Of a stretch of 33,797 nt of DNA, positions 25,210-32,607 are shown piece after piece; the first letter of the stretch is position 1; every line of letters begins with the position of its first letter. Both the position numbers and the translations under genes were made by a program. Origin of the DNA: Acidobacteriaceae bacterium (GTDB lineage Bacteria; Acidobacteriota; Terriglobia; Terriglobales; Acidobacteriaceae); contig JASHPJ010000085.1 in assembly GCA_030038195.1 (NCBI GenBank), forward strand, positions 1 through 33,797, in the 5' to 3' direction. The notes under the pieces were generated by a model that searched no databases, was not told the DNA's origin, and saw nothing but the letters and a program-made list of their open reading frames with translations.

Positions 25210-28200
25210 TTAGAACTGGTAGCGCAAGGAAAGTTCCATGATTCTGGGATCCAGAGCACTCGTCACCTGCCCGAAGCTTCCGCTTCCTACATTGGTTGTT
25301 ACCGCGTTAAAGTTGGCATGGTTGAAGACGTTGAAGGCCTCAGCCCGGAATTGAAATTTCTGGTTGTCTTTCACCGCGAAATCCTTGTAGAGCGCTGTAT
25401 CGAAGTCCACTAATCCCGGTCCACGCAGGATGCCGGTTTTGGCGGTGCCAAAGTAGCCGTACGCAGGAGCGGCAAACGAGGCCGTCGAGAACCAGTTGTA
25501 ACGCTCCCTCACATATGTGACCGGAGCAACCTGATTCGGTCTCGTCGCCAGTCCCTGGTTGGACACACTCAGTCCGGGATCGAGAGCATAACCGCTGCGA
25601 AGGGCCGTCATCCCGCTGAACGTCCATCCGGAAAGCGCCGTGCGCGTCAGCATCGCCGAGTTCTTAAATCCGGGGATATTCCAGATATAGCTGATCCCGG
25701 AAATCTGCCGCACATCTAAATTCGTATCGCCATAGTCGGCAGTCGGCTTATAAATATTCTGCGTCCCCCCGCTCTGCGCGAAGATGCCACTGCCCCGGTT
25801 CTCAGAGAGACCGTGGGAAAAGGTATACGACGCGGACAGAAAGAAGCCGTGGCTGAAAGAGTGCCGAAGCGCTCCAACCAAGCCATACCAAATAGCATTC
25901 GCATCGCTCACATAATCGGATATAGACGCGTATCCGAGATATGGCGCATTCTGGTAGGCGAATGTTCCCGTATTGATTGCGGGATCAAAATCGTAGCCCG
26001 ATACCGGCATGGGCTGATTGATATTGATGACGCGTCCGAGGTGCTGAGCGTTGTTTCCGACCACTCCAACGGACGCCGTCCATGAGCCCAGGAACTGCCG
26101 ATCCAGATTCAAGCTGTACGTCTGGACTCTTGCTGCCTGCAGGTCAGGGCTTTGCGTAGAAAGTGTGGGAGCGCCGAGCGGCGCCGTCCCCGTGCCGATT
26201 GGATCAGGAAATGATGGGTGCTGCAAGGTAAGCGAAGTGACATCCGGGATATTCGTTCCGCAATAGAAGGTGCAGTCGGTTCCGGTGAAGACCCTTTCAT
26301 TCGTAATCCCGTAGCCTCCGCGCACTGCAGTAGTTCCGTTGCCAAAGACATCGTACGCAAAGCCAACCATAGGCATCCAATACCACTGATGATTCGTTGA
26401 GTAATTCAGTGGGACCCCATTCACACCGTCCCGGATCATGCCGTTCACCGGATTGTAGGTTGGCGTAGGAGTAATCGTACCATTCGCGTTGACAACCGGC
26501 GCATCCGAAGCATTATAAGCCGACGGGAGGAACATATCCAATGAGTTATCTTGTGGGGTTGGTAGCGGCATAAACTGTGCACGCAGACCATAGTTCACAG
26601 TAAGCCGATGTGTCAGCCTCCAGCTATCTTGTGCATATCCAGCGTAAATGCGAGCGTGGATATACATTCGTCTCACAGTGCTGAACTGAGTAAAGGTGTT
26701 AGCGTAACCGAGAAGATAGTCTGCAATTGGATTCCCGGTAGCATACCCATCGAAGTTCCACTCCCCTTGACTGTATGAAAATTCGTCCTGGCGCTTGGTG
26801 CTTTGGACATAATTGCCCCCCGCACCTATTTGGTGCTTGCCCTTGAGCCAGCTCCAATCTTCTGAAAAAGTCCATTCCAAGTCTGCCAGATGGGGCTCAT
26901 CATAACTACTCATCGTGCCCATTGAAGACCAGCCGCCAGAAAAACTTATGCTGGGTAAGCGGTCAGACAGAAGGCCGTTGTAGGGCAAGATCGAGCTGAA
27001 CCCGGAGACCTGACTCGTAAGATAGTATCCCCTCAGCAAATAACTATGGACATCCATATTCATACCGAGGGTTGCCTGGTTGACCATGGAAGGGGACAGC
27101 GTTGAAGTGAGTTGCAGAAATGACACACGATAGGTCCCGGGATCGTATTGGGTTGTAGTCGAGTATGGTCCAACGTGATTCGGGTCCAGTTCTAGTTCGT
27201 GTATCTGAAAAAATCCACCTGAAAGTTGCTCCTTGTCCGTTATCTCCTGATCGCCCCTAACCTGATAATGGTTTTGAGAGAGCGTACCAGGATTTAGGTT
27301 GAGGTAGTCGTCGAAACCCGCCGCTGTATTGTTCGGGAGCGGCTGTAACGCATTCAGCAGAGCAAGTGCGCTCTGGTTAATACTAGTCTGTGGAATCACG
27401 TATTGTCCGGTGCTGTTTTGTGGAAACGGCTGGCCTGTCGTCGGGTCTGTAATCGCTGTACTGAAGAGGCCACTTCGTTCAGCCGCGGTGGGACTGGTTC
27501 CTGTGTTAACCTCACCGGTAAGCTTCCTAACGAAATGCGCACTGAAAAAGAAGAAACTCTTGGTTTTATCTTGGTTATACACGCGAGGAATAAAGACCGG
27601 CCCTCCCAGTGTACCGCCAAATATGTTTTGTCTTTCAACCGGGATCTTGGTGGCAAAGAAGTTACGCGAGTCGAGCGCCGTATTTCTCAGGAAATCGAAA
27701 GCCGTTCCGTGAAAGTCACGTGTTCCGGCGCGTGTTTGTATCATCACGACTGAAGCACCCATCAGGCTGTATTTCGGGCTGTAATTATTTTGAATGACTC
27801 TTACTTCCTGAATGCTGTCCGGGCTCGGCATGATCGTAGTCTGGGTCATGTTGCCCGTATTCATATTCCAAATGCCGTCGATCGTATAGTAAGTTGCATT
27901 TTGTCCCATGCCATTTATGCTCATGGCGTTGCTTGTTCCATGACCGCCTGTTCCCAAAGCCGATCCCTGTTGAGTATTCAAGACGCCCGGCATGAGCGAT
28001 GAGAGGCTTTGATAGTTTCTTCCGTTAAGGGGGAGGGTTGCAGCTTGTTCCTGGCCTACCTGGTTGGCAGTTTCACTTGTTGTGGTTTCAATCTGCCCCA
28101 GGTTTGCACTGACAGTCACGTTGGTTGCTACCTGGCCAATTTTGAGCGCTACATTTACGGTCCTTACTCCACTTGGCTCGACAAGGATTCCGACTTCCAT

Positions 28201-28485
28201 ATAGGTCTCGAATCCGTCTTTCGTGACAGTAATCTTGTATTTGCCGACCGGGAGAGCCGTAATTGCATAAGCTCCATCCGAGTTGGTGACTGCGTGAACA
28301 GATGACGACGTCTCCTCATTCTCGATTACCACACTTGCGCCAGCTACTGCTCCGCCAGATTGGTCCGTCACGATCCCGTTAATTGTCCCCGCTGTCGATT
28401 GCGCCCACAGTGTTGCGCCGATCCAGGGAAGCAAAAATGACGATAGAACAGCTAGGTGTCTCAGCCTCTTCATAAGTTTGGCCAT
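25210..28485 (-). CDS. TonB-dependent receptor with N-terminal carboxypeptidase-like domain (Oar-type)
   Basis: This is an outer-membrane transporter of 1091 residues. A signal peptide (ends about WAQS, residue 30) is followed by a carboxypeptidase regulatory-like beta-sandwich (about 33-110; GTINGIVTDQSGGAVAGASV), a TonB plug (LPLNGRNYQSLSSLMPGV region) and a 22-strand-type barrel ending in Phe (LSLRYQF). This architecture is very common in Acidobacteriota. I chose ATG at 28485, 5 bases after AGGAG; a GTG at 28491 overlaps that site. It lies 75 bases after the nucleoside-hydrolase-like gene and is likely co-transcribed with it. The coding DNA looks visibly less GC-rich than its left-hand neighbours. 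Ligand unknown; context suggests a glycoside or nucleoside-like compound. Confidence 0.92.
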   Translation of the reverse strand: MAKLMKRLRHLAVLSSFLLPWIGATLWAQSTAGTINGIVTDQSGGAVAGASVVIENEETSSSVHAVTNSDGAYAITALPVGKYKITVTKDGFETYMEVGILVEPSGVRTVNVALKIGQVATNVTVSANLGQIETTTSETANQVGQEQAATLPLNGRNYQSLSSLMPGVLNTQQGSALGTGGHGTSNAMSINGMGQNATYYTIDGIWNMNTGNMTQTTIMPSPDSIQEVRVIQNNYSPKYSLMGASVVMIQTRAGTRDFHGTAFDFLRNTALDSRNFFATKIPVERQNIFGGTLGGPVFIPRVYNQDKTKSFFFFSAHFVRKLTGEVNTGTSPTAAERSGLFSTAITDPTTGQPFPQNSTGQYVIPQTSINQSALALLNALQPLPNNTAAGFDDYLNLNPGTLSQNHYQVRGDQEITDKEQLSGGFFQIHELELDPNHVGPYSTTTQYDPGTYRVSFLQLTSTLSPSMVNQATLGMNMDVHSYLLRGYYLTSQVSGFSSILPYNGLLSDRLPSISFSGGWSSMGTMSSYDEPHLADLEWTFSEDWSWLKGKHQIGAGGNYVQSTKRQDEFSYSQGEWNFDGYATGNPIADYLLGYANTFTQFSTVRRMYIHARIYAGYAQDSWRLTHRLTVNYGLRAQFMPLPTPQDNSLDMFLPSAYNASDAPVVNANGTITPTPTYNPVNGMIRDGVNGVPLNYSTNHQWYWMPMVGFAYDVFGNGTTAVRGGYGITNERVFTGTDCTFYCGTNIPDVTSLTLQHPSFPDPIGTGTAPLGAPTLSTQSPDLQAARVQTYSLNLDRQFLGSWTASVGVVGNNAQHLGRVININQPMPVSGYDFDPAINTGTFAYQNAPYLGYASISDYVSDANAIWYGLVGALRHSFSHGFFLSASYTFSHGLSENRGSGIFAQSGGTQNIYKPTADYGDTNLDVRQISGISYIWNIPGFKNSAMLTRTALSGWTFSGMTALRSGYALDPGLSVSNQGLATRPNQVAPVTYVRERYNWFSTASFAAPAYGYFGTAKTGILRGPGLVDFDTALYKDFAVKDNQKFQFRAEAFNVFNHANFNAVTTNVGSGSFGQVTSALDPRIMELSLRYQF

Positions 28486-28560
28486 TGTCACTCCTTTGTG
28501 GTTCCAAATGGATGTCTTGTGGGGTTCCTATTCGGACTCCCGATCTTTGTCGCGGCACTT

Positions 28561-29553
28561 CTATTTCTGCTGGGCCATGGAATCCTGAATCTCCTTCAAA
28601 GCCTGCCCGAGCAGTTGAAATGTAGGCACCGGTTCGATGTAGTAGATCCGTATCATCGAGCCGTAGTTCTTTGTGAAGTCATAGCGGAGATCCTGTGTTA
28701 CGGCAGGTGCATCCACCTTTTCCCACGGCGCAGCGGATGGATCGACTAGCGCGGCAATGTCTCCCATGTCGAAGATTCCTTTCTTGGGTGACATAAAACC
28801 CGGCCGGCGATGGCGAATCTCCTGCAGATACGCGCCTAATGGCCCAAGCGAGCCGAAGCGCCGCTCGTCCTCTTCAGGGTCGATTTGCAGGTGCGTTCCT
28901 GTGTCGAACAGGATCAAGCGACATTGCAGCTCGAACAGAAGACGCGCGGCGAGGATGTCGTTGTACGCGTTGTAATTCCAGCAGCGCAGCGGCCATTGCG
29001 TCCGGCCGTGCCAGAAGACCACCAGGCGGTCGGCAATACTGGGGTCCTTCAGCAATGCGGCCGCGGCGTCCGTCGCTGGCCCGAGCAGGACGAGCCATAT
29101 TGGTGACTCAGGGGTTGCCGATTTGGCTTCCTTGATGATGAAATCTACGCCTTCGGAATGAACCGTTTCGTCGCGGTAGATAAGCGGGTCAGCGCCACGC
29201 TTCACCGGAACCTTGTCCGTCATACCTGCCTTTGCGAGTACGCGCTGAATCTCTTCATACGATTTCTCGACACCCTGCACACCGCCTGTCTCGCCAAAAT
29301 TCGCCGCGATGATTCCCTCGAGATGGAGCCTTTGGGGTTCGCCAAGCGCCAACGAGAGTGCGTACTGATCGTCGATTTCGCTGCCGGCATCCGTGTCAAT
29401 GATCAGCCGGAGAGGACCCGGAGGCGGTGGCCACGGCGCTAATGGACGTTGCGGCTGGCCAAACGCGGATACCTTGAAAAGCGTTGCGATGATCAAGCTA
29501 AGCAGGAGTGCTTTCCCGGGCAGGGACGTTTGGCGGTTGACAATCCAATTCAT
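28561..29553 (-). CDS. Secreted nucleoside-hydrolase-like protein
   Basis: The 330-residue protein has a signal peptide (residues 1-32, ending ...SAFG) and the nucleoside-hydrolase N-terminal motif D53-T-D55-AGSEI-D61-D62, which binds Ca2+ and the ribose ring. GPATDAA (159-165) takes the place of the usual GPxTN, and NYNAYND (193-199) that of the EFN block. At the C-terminal HD site it reads M263-G264-D265, so the His that protonates the base in classical enzymes is absent. It may cleave another N- or O-glycoside. ATG at 29553 has GAGGAG 5 bases upstream. It is the first gene of the leftward unit with the TonB receptor, driven by a strong promoter. Confidence 0.82.
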   Translation of the reverse strand: MNWIVNRQTSLPGKALLLSLIIATLFKVSAFGQPQRPLAPWPPPPGPLRLIIDTDAGSEIDDQYALSLALGEPQRLHLEGIIAANFGETGGVQGVEKSYEEIQRVLAKAGMTDKVPVKRGADPLIYRDETVHSEGVDFIIKEAKSATPESPIWLVLLGPATDAAAALLKDPSIADRLVVFWHGRTQWPLRCWNYNAYNDILAARLLFELQCRLILFDTGTHLQIDPEEDERRFGSLGPLGAYLQEIRHRRPGFMSPKKGIFDMGDIAALVDPSAAPWEKVDAPAVTQDLRYDFTKNYGSMIRIYYIEPVPTFQLLGQALKEIQDSMAQQK

Positions 29554-29595
29554 GTTGTCTCCTCGACGTAAAATCAGCCATTCAAAACCGCACGC

Positions 29596-29625
29596 ATCAT
29601 AGGCCAACTTTTTTTGATGTGTCAA
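29596..29625 (-). promoter_or_regulatory. Sigma70 promoter of the nucleoside-hydrolase-like/TonB-receptor unit
   Basis: On the minus strand TTGACA (29625-29620), an 18-base spacer and TATGAT (29601-29596) form a near-consensus promoter. Start would be near 29589, giving a leader of about 36 bases. The -35 is part of a small TTGA-CACA-TCAA dyad. Confidence 0.8.
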
Positions 29626-29664
29626 GCAATTCTTGTAAATATGTGTAAATAAAAGAGATTATAG

Positions 29665-29689
29665 TGGTATGACCTCGTACCTCCTACCA
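29665..29689. promoter_or_regulatory. Operator 1, TGGTA-N15-TACCA, probable GntR site
   Basis: This 25-base dyad begins TGGTA and ends TACCA on both strands. Read in the direction of the leftward promoter, it matches operator 2 (30782-30806) at 21 of 25 positions. It contains the GT-N3-AC core (TGGTATGACC) common in FadR-subfamily operators. It lies 39 bases upstream of the leftward -35 and is centred near -88. It is also upstream of the regulator gene, next to a possible weak -10 TATAGT (29660-29665) that may serve that gene. Confidence 0.75.
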
Positions 29690-29722
29690 AGATATGCTAA
29701 AAGAGCGTTGTTTTAACACAGT

Positions 29723-29747
29723 CGCCATGCTGTCAGACCTCCTACCA
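29723..29747. promoter_or_regulatory. Degenerate third operator copy
   Basis: ACCTCCTACCA at 29737-29747 exactly repeats 29679-29689 of operator 1, 58 bases away. Over 25 bases this site matches operator 1 at 17 positions; the outer TACCA-type half is strong, the other half weak. It may support autoregulation of the GntR gene, which begins 54 bases downstream. Confidence 0.5.
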
Positions 29748-29800
29748 GTTGAATAGCGCATGAAAAAAATCTATGATCGGCTCGGGGCTCGAATCAGCCT

Positions 29801-30550
29801 ATGGTACGGACATCGCTCAAGCAGGCACCCAAACTTCGTTTTGCCGCGATCGGCAATAAAAGCGCTCTGGTCGACCGGGTCGTGCGATCGATCCAGGATC
29901 AGATCCTTTCCGAACGGCTTCTCGTGGGAACCAAGCTTCCCCCGGAGCGAGAGTTCGCCGAACGCCTCGGCGTAAGCCGTACCGTGGTCCGCGAGGCTGT
30001 GCGCGTGCTCGCGGCGAAAGGCCTCCTTGAGACCTCACACGGAGTCGGCACAACTGTGCGTGCGCTTACCCGCGAAGAAGCCGTCAAGCCGCTGAATCTC
30101 TTTCTTCGCTTGATGGGCCGCGACATCAGCCTCGATCATCTGCACCAAGTGCGGTCGCTGATTGAGATAGAGAACACACGGCTGGCCGCCGAGCAGGCCT
30201 CAGAGCAAGACATTGAAGACCTGCAGCGGATTCTCGTTGAGATGGACGCTGCCAAGGACGATTCCGCGCTCTTCGCCGCAAAAGACACCGAGTTTCACCG
30301 ACGTCTAGCCGAGACCACGCACAATCCGCTGCTTATCCTGCTGCTCGACTCCATCCAGGACCTGATGATTGAAGTGCGCAAACTGGTAGCTAAAGAAGAC
30401 GGCCTGGTGAAGCGCGTGATGCCGGCGCATGCCGCAATTCTCGATTCTATCCGCACCCGCGACGTAAAGAAAGCACGGCAGATCATGCGCGAGCATCTGC
30501 TGGCCGCGCTCGATATCCAGAAGCAGGCGATTCTTTCTTCTTCCGGGTAG
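29801..30550 (+). CDS. GntR-family regulator, FadR subfamily (FCD domain)
   Basis: The 249-residue regulator has an N-terminal winged helix (about residues 22-88; LPPEREFAERLGVSRTVVRE) and an all-helical FCD effector domain (about 105-240). The FCD metal site is complete: D-x3-H in AKDTEFHRR, a His in MPAHAAIL and a His in MREHLLAAL. Such regulators bind sugar acids, carboxylates or similar small molecules. It lies between the leftward TonB/hydrolase unit and the rightward RpiB unit, and matching operators precede both, so it is the likely regulator of both. The ATG at 29801 has no strong ribosome site. Operators near its own start suggest autoregulation. Confidence 0.9.
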   Translation: MVRTSLKQAPKLRFAAIGNKSALVDRVVRSIQDQILSERLLVGTKLPPEREFAERLGVSRTVVREAVRVLAAKGLLETSHGVGTTVRALTREEAVKPLNLFLRLMGRDISLDHLHQVRSLIEIENTRLAAEQASEQDIEDLQRILVEMDAAKDDSALFAAKDTEFHRRLAETTHNPLLILLLDSIQDLMIEVRKLVAKEDGLVKRVMPAHAAILDSIRTRDVKKARQIMREHLLAALDIQKQAILSSSG

Positions 30551-30612
30551 AGCGAAGACGGAAGCGCAATCCTACCCAGGTTCGAGCGCGCGCCCAGACA
30601 CAGCAGTAGGCA

Positions 30613-30628
30613 GGCCGGATGCCCGGCC
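30613..30628 (+). terminator. GC-rich hairpin after the GntR gene
   Basis: GGCCGG-ATGC-CCGGCC is a perfect 6-bp stem with a 4-base loop, 62 bases after the GntR stop. No T-run follows, so it may be a weak or factor-dependent terminator, or no terminator at all. Confidence 0.3.
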
Positions 30629-30781
30629 ACCCATCCGTACAATCCGCCATTCTCCGCCGCTGGCCGGCGCGCAGTGATTCACCGGGAAAAATGCGACCCC
30701 CTTGCGGTTGACTCTTGCACCGGTTCCGGGTGCTTTGGCAGTTCGATCACAGTCCGCTCGCGGCGGCACATCGCCATCAAG

Positions 30782-30806
30782 TGGTATGACGTAAGAGGTC
30801 TTACCA
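30782..30806. promoter_or_regulatory. Operator 2, TGGTA-N15-TACCA, probable GntR site
   Basis: The outer arms GTGGTATGAC (30781-30790) and GTCTTACCAC (30798-30807) form an inverted repeat with 9 of 10 matches. Two GT-N3-AC cores are present (TGGTATGAC and GGTCTTACC). Spacing and sequence match operator 1 (21 of 25). It lies 42 bases upstream of the -35 of the rightward promoter and is centred near -90. Confidence 0.78.
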
Positions 30807-30847
30807 CAATTATTATTTATTGATAATAAACACCTTATTTTATCCTT

Positions 30848-30877
30848 GTTGACGTGAGTCAACGCTTGCCCTACTAT
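30848..30877 (+). promoter_or_regulatory. Sigma70 promoter of the RpiB unit with dyad over the -35
   Basis: TTGACG (30849-30854), a 17-base spacer and TACTAT (30872-30877) give a good promoter; start near 30884. The -35 is embedded in a perfect dyad GTTGAC-GTGA-GTCAAC (30848-30863), which could be a second regulator's site. Confidence 0.75.
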
Positions 30878-31026
30878 GGACGCTCATAAGCCGGGACGTG
30901 GCCGGGAGCAAAGCAAGCGCATTTCTTCCGCTCGGGCCTGGGCAATCTGCAGGCTGTGCGAAGATTTTTCCGCAGAGATGCAGCGCAACAGGAACGAGCG
31001 CCGGCTGCGCGAAAGGACTGGAAACC

Positions 31027-31539
31027 GTGAGCAATGACTCTGTGATCTGGATCGGCAACGACCATGGCGGATTCGAGCTGAAGATGCAGATTATCGCCCA
31101 CCTCGCCAAGCGTGGCATTGGCGTGCACGATGTCGGAAGCGCGTCGACTGAGATCGTCCGCTACCCGCTTTTTGCCGCGCAGGTAGCCGAGGCAATCGTC
31201 CAAGGCGAGGCGAAGCGCGGAATCCTGATCTGCTCGACCGGCATCGGGATGAGCATCATCGCCAACCGCTATCGCGGTATTCGCGCCGCGCTTTGTACCA
31301 GCGTGTACATGGGCAAGATGACCCGTGCGCACAACGACTCCAACATCCTGTGCCTGGGCGGCAAAATCACGCCGGCGCAGGAGGCGCTGGAAATCCTGGA
31401 CGCATGGCTCGACACGCCATATGAGGGTGGGCGCCACGACATATCGCTTGGACTCATCCTCGAAGCGGAGAGTGTGATTGCAAGCTGCGGGGTGTGGGAG
31501 CCACTCAACCAGATGGCTCCAGGCGAGAAGAAGCCATGA
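31027..31539 (+). CDS. rpiB: Ribose-5-phosphate isomerase B (RpiB/LacAB family)
   Basis: The 170-residue protein has the standard RpiB motifs: N11-D12-H13-G14-G15 near the start, the catalytic Cys loop ICSTGIGMSI (C69), and RAHNDSN with H102. RpiB interconverts ribose-5-phosphate and ribulose-5-phosphate; relatives act on allose-6-phosphate, erythrulose-4-phosphate and other sugar phosphates. I chose GTG at 31027 because family sequence begins there and GGA lies just upstream; an earlier in-frame GTG (30898) adds 43 unrelated residues. Its stop overlaps a small ORF by ATGA. It is the first gene of the rightward unit, preceded by a GntR-type operator and a sigma70 promoter, and its true substrate depends on the pathway. 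Confidence 0.85.
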   Translation: MSNDSVIWIGNDHGGFELKMQIIAHLAKRGIGVHDVGSASTEIVRYPLFAAQVAEAIVQGEAKRGILICSTGIGMSIIANRYRGIRAALCTSVYMGKMTRAHNDSNILCLGGKITPAQEALEILDAWLDTPYEGGRHDISLGLILEAESVIASCGVWEPLNQMAPGEKKP

Positions 31540-31670
31540 GCGTAAACAGAGCACGCGATGAAATTGCCGCACCGTTGCAGCTCCACATCGCACATGCGAT
31601 GAGCGGGAACGCAGCAGGCCGCAGGCAGCCTTTGCAGAGTGGCGGAGATCCATGGAAAGGAAATCCGTGA
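31536..31670 (+). CDS. Small 44-codon ORF coupled at both ends
   Basis: This ORF starts at the ATG of an ATGA overlap with the rpiB stop, reads MSVNRARDEIAAPLQ..., and ends in ...DPWKGNP with a TGA that shares its last base with the ATG of the next gene (TGATG at 31668-31672). It therefore fills the whole gap between rpiB and the TIM-barrel gene with one open frame and classic coupling signals at both ends. There is no family I recognise, no membrane segment and no cysteine. It may be a real small protein, or a leader whose translation couples the two genes. Chance cannot be excluded at this length. Confidence 0.4.
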   Translation: MSVNRARDEIAAPLQLHIAHAMSGNAAGRRQPLQSGGDPWKGNP

Positions 31671-32509
31671 TGAAGATCGGCCTGGTGGTTTCCACTGCAG
31701 ATGCGCCGCCGAGCGCTTATGTTGTCTACCGCGACGATCTTGGCAATTGCATCGATCGCTGCGCCGCGCTGGGCTATGACGGCGTGGAGCTGGCTCTGCG
31801 CGACAGATCGCAGGTCGTTGTACCTCACATCAAGCGCCGCCTCGCGGCAACGGGACTCGCAGTGCCTTGCATCTCGACAGGCCAGGTCTTCGCTGCAGAC
31901 CGGCTGTACTTCACGCATCCCGATGCTGAGGTGAGGAGCCAGGCCGTCGTGCGCATCGTCGACATGATTCATCTGGCGGCGGAGTTCGGCGCGAAGGTCA
32001 ACATGGGCCGCGTGCGCGGGCTGATCCACAACGGCGAGGATCCGCTGGCGGTGCGGCAGCGGTACATCGAATGCGTGCACCGCTGTGCGGATATCGCCGA
32101 ACTGCTTGGCGTGGAGCTGATTATAGAACCGGTGAATCGGTATGAAGTGAACTTCGTCAACAACTGTGCCGAGGGCCTGGAGATCATCCGTGCATCGGCG
32201 CGGCCATGCCAGCGGCTCATGCCAGACACCTTCCACATGAACATCGAGGATGCTTCATTCCGCGGCAGCTTTCTTGCGGGGAAGGATGTTATCAGCTACG
32301 TTCATGTGGCCGATTCCAACCGCCTGGCGCCGGGATGGGGACATCTGCCGTTCGACGAAGTATTCGAGGCCCTCCATGAGATTGGCTATGATGGCTGGAT
32401 CACGGCAGAGGTGCTGCCTCTCCCCGATCCTGACAAAGCCGCCGCGCAGGCCGTGCGCTATCTGCGCGCGCGGATTGCAGGCCAATATGCATCCAATCGC
32501 AAAGTCTGA
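31670..32509 (+). CDS. TIM-barrel sugar (phosphate) isomerase/epimerase, ketose 3-epimerase-like
   Basis: The 279-residue protein is an AP_endonuc_2-type TIM barrel. The family's metal-site pattern is clear: E153 in IIEPVNRYE, D186 and H189 in PDTFHMNIED, H212 in YVHVADSNR, and E247 in WITAEVLPLP. The EPxNRYE / DTFHMNIE / HVADSNR set is seen in D-tagatose/psicose 3-epimerases, 5-keto-L-gluconate epimerase (IolO) and related enzymes. The exact ketose is unknown. I chose ATG at 31670 because AAAGGA lies 8 bases upstream and it forms TGATG with the small ORF; an ATG at 31652 (GGAG 4 bases upstream) would add six residues. It sits between rpiB and the MFS transporter gene. Confidence 0.82.
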   Translation: MKIGLVVSTADAPPSAYVVYRDDLGNCIDRCAALGYDGVELALRDRSQVVVPHIKRRLAATGLAVPCISTGQVFAADRLYFTHPDAEVRSQAVVRIVDMIHLAAEFGAKVNMGRVRGLIHNGEDPLAVRQRYIECVHRCADIAELLGVELIIEPVNRYEVNFVNNCAEGLEIIRASARPCQRLMPDTFHMNIEDASFRGSFLAGKDVISYVHVADSNRLAPGWGHLPFDEVFEALHEIGYDGWITAEVLPLPDPDKAAAQAVRYLRARIAGQYASNRKV

Positions 32510-32607
32510 AGCTGCAAGCGGCCGGCAGACTTCCTTAAACTGGGATGCATCGGCGAAAGAAGATTACGGCGGCGTGACACGATTTCTGTCCAGGGTCCTC
32601 GACAAGG

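Larger units (their letters stand above)
30551..31026. other. 476-base non-coding stretch between GntR and RpiB genes
   Basis: The first part holds a GC hairpin (30613-30628) that may end the GntR transcript, then GC-rich DNA to about 30780 with no gene seen. Operator 2 (30782-30806), an AT-rich block (30808-30847) and a sigma70 promoter (30849-30877) follow. The last 140 bases are the predicted leader of the RpiB mRNA; a frame open from GTG 30898 leads into RpiB but does not resemble it. Confidence 0.6.

Noticed and set aside
29760..29975. 71-codon frame starting ATGAAAAAAATC before the GntR gene
   Set aside because: It overlaps the GntR winged-helix coding region in another frame and has no recognisable sequence.
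30898..31026. N-terminal extension of RpiB from GTG 30898
   Set aside because: The 43 extra residues do not resemble RpiB, and the predicted transcription start near 30884 leaves almost no leader for that GTG.
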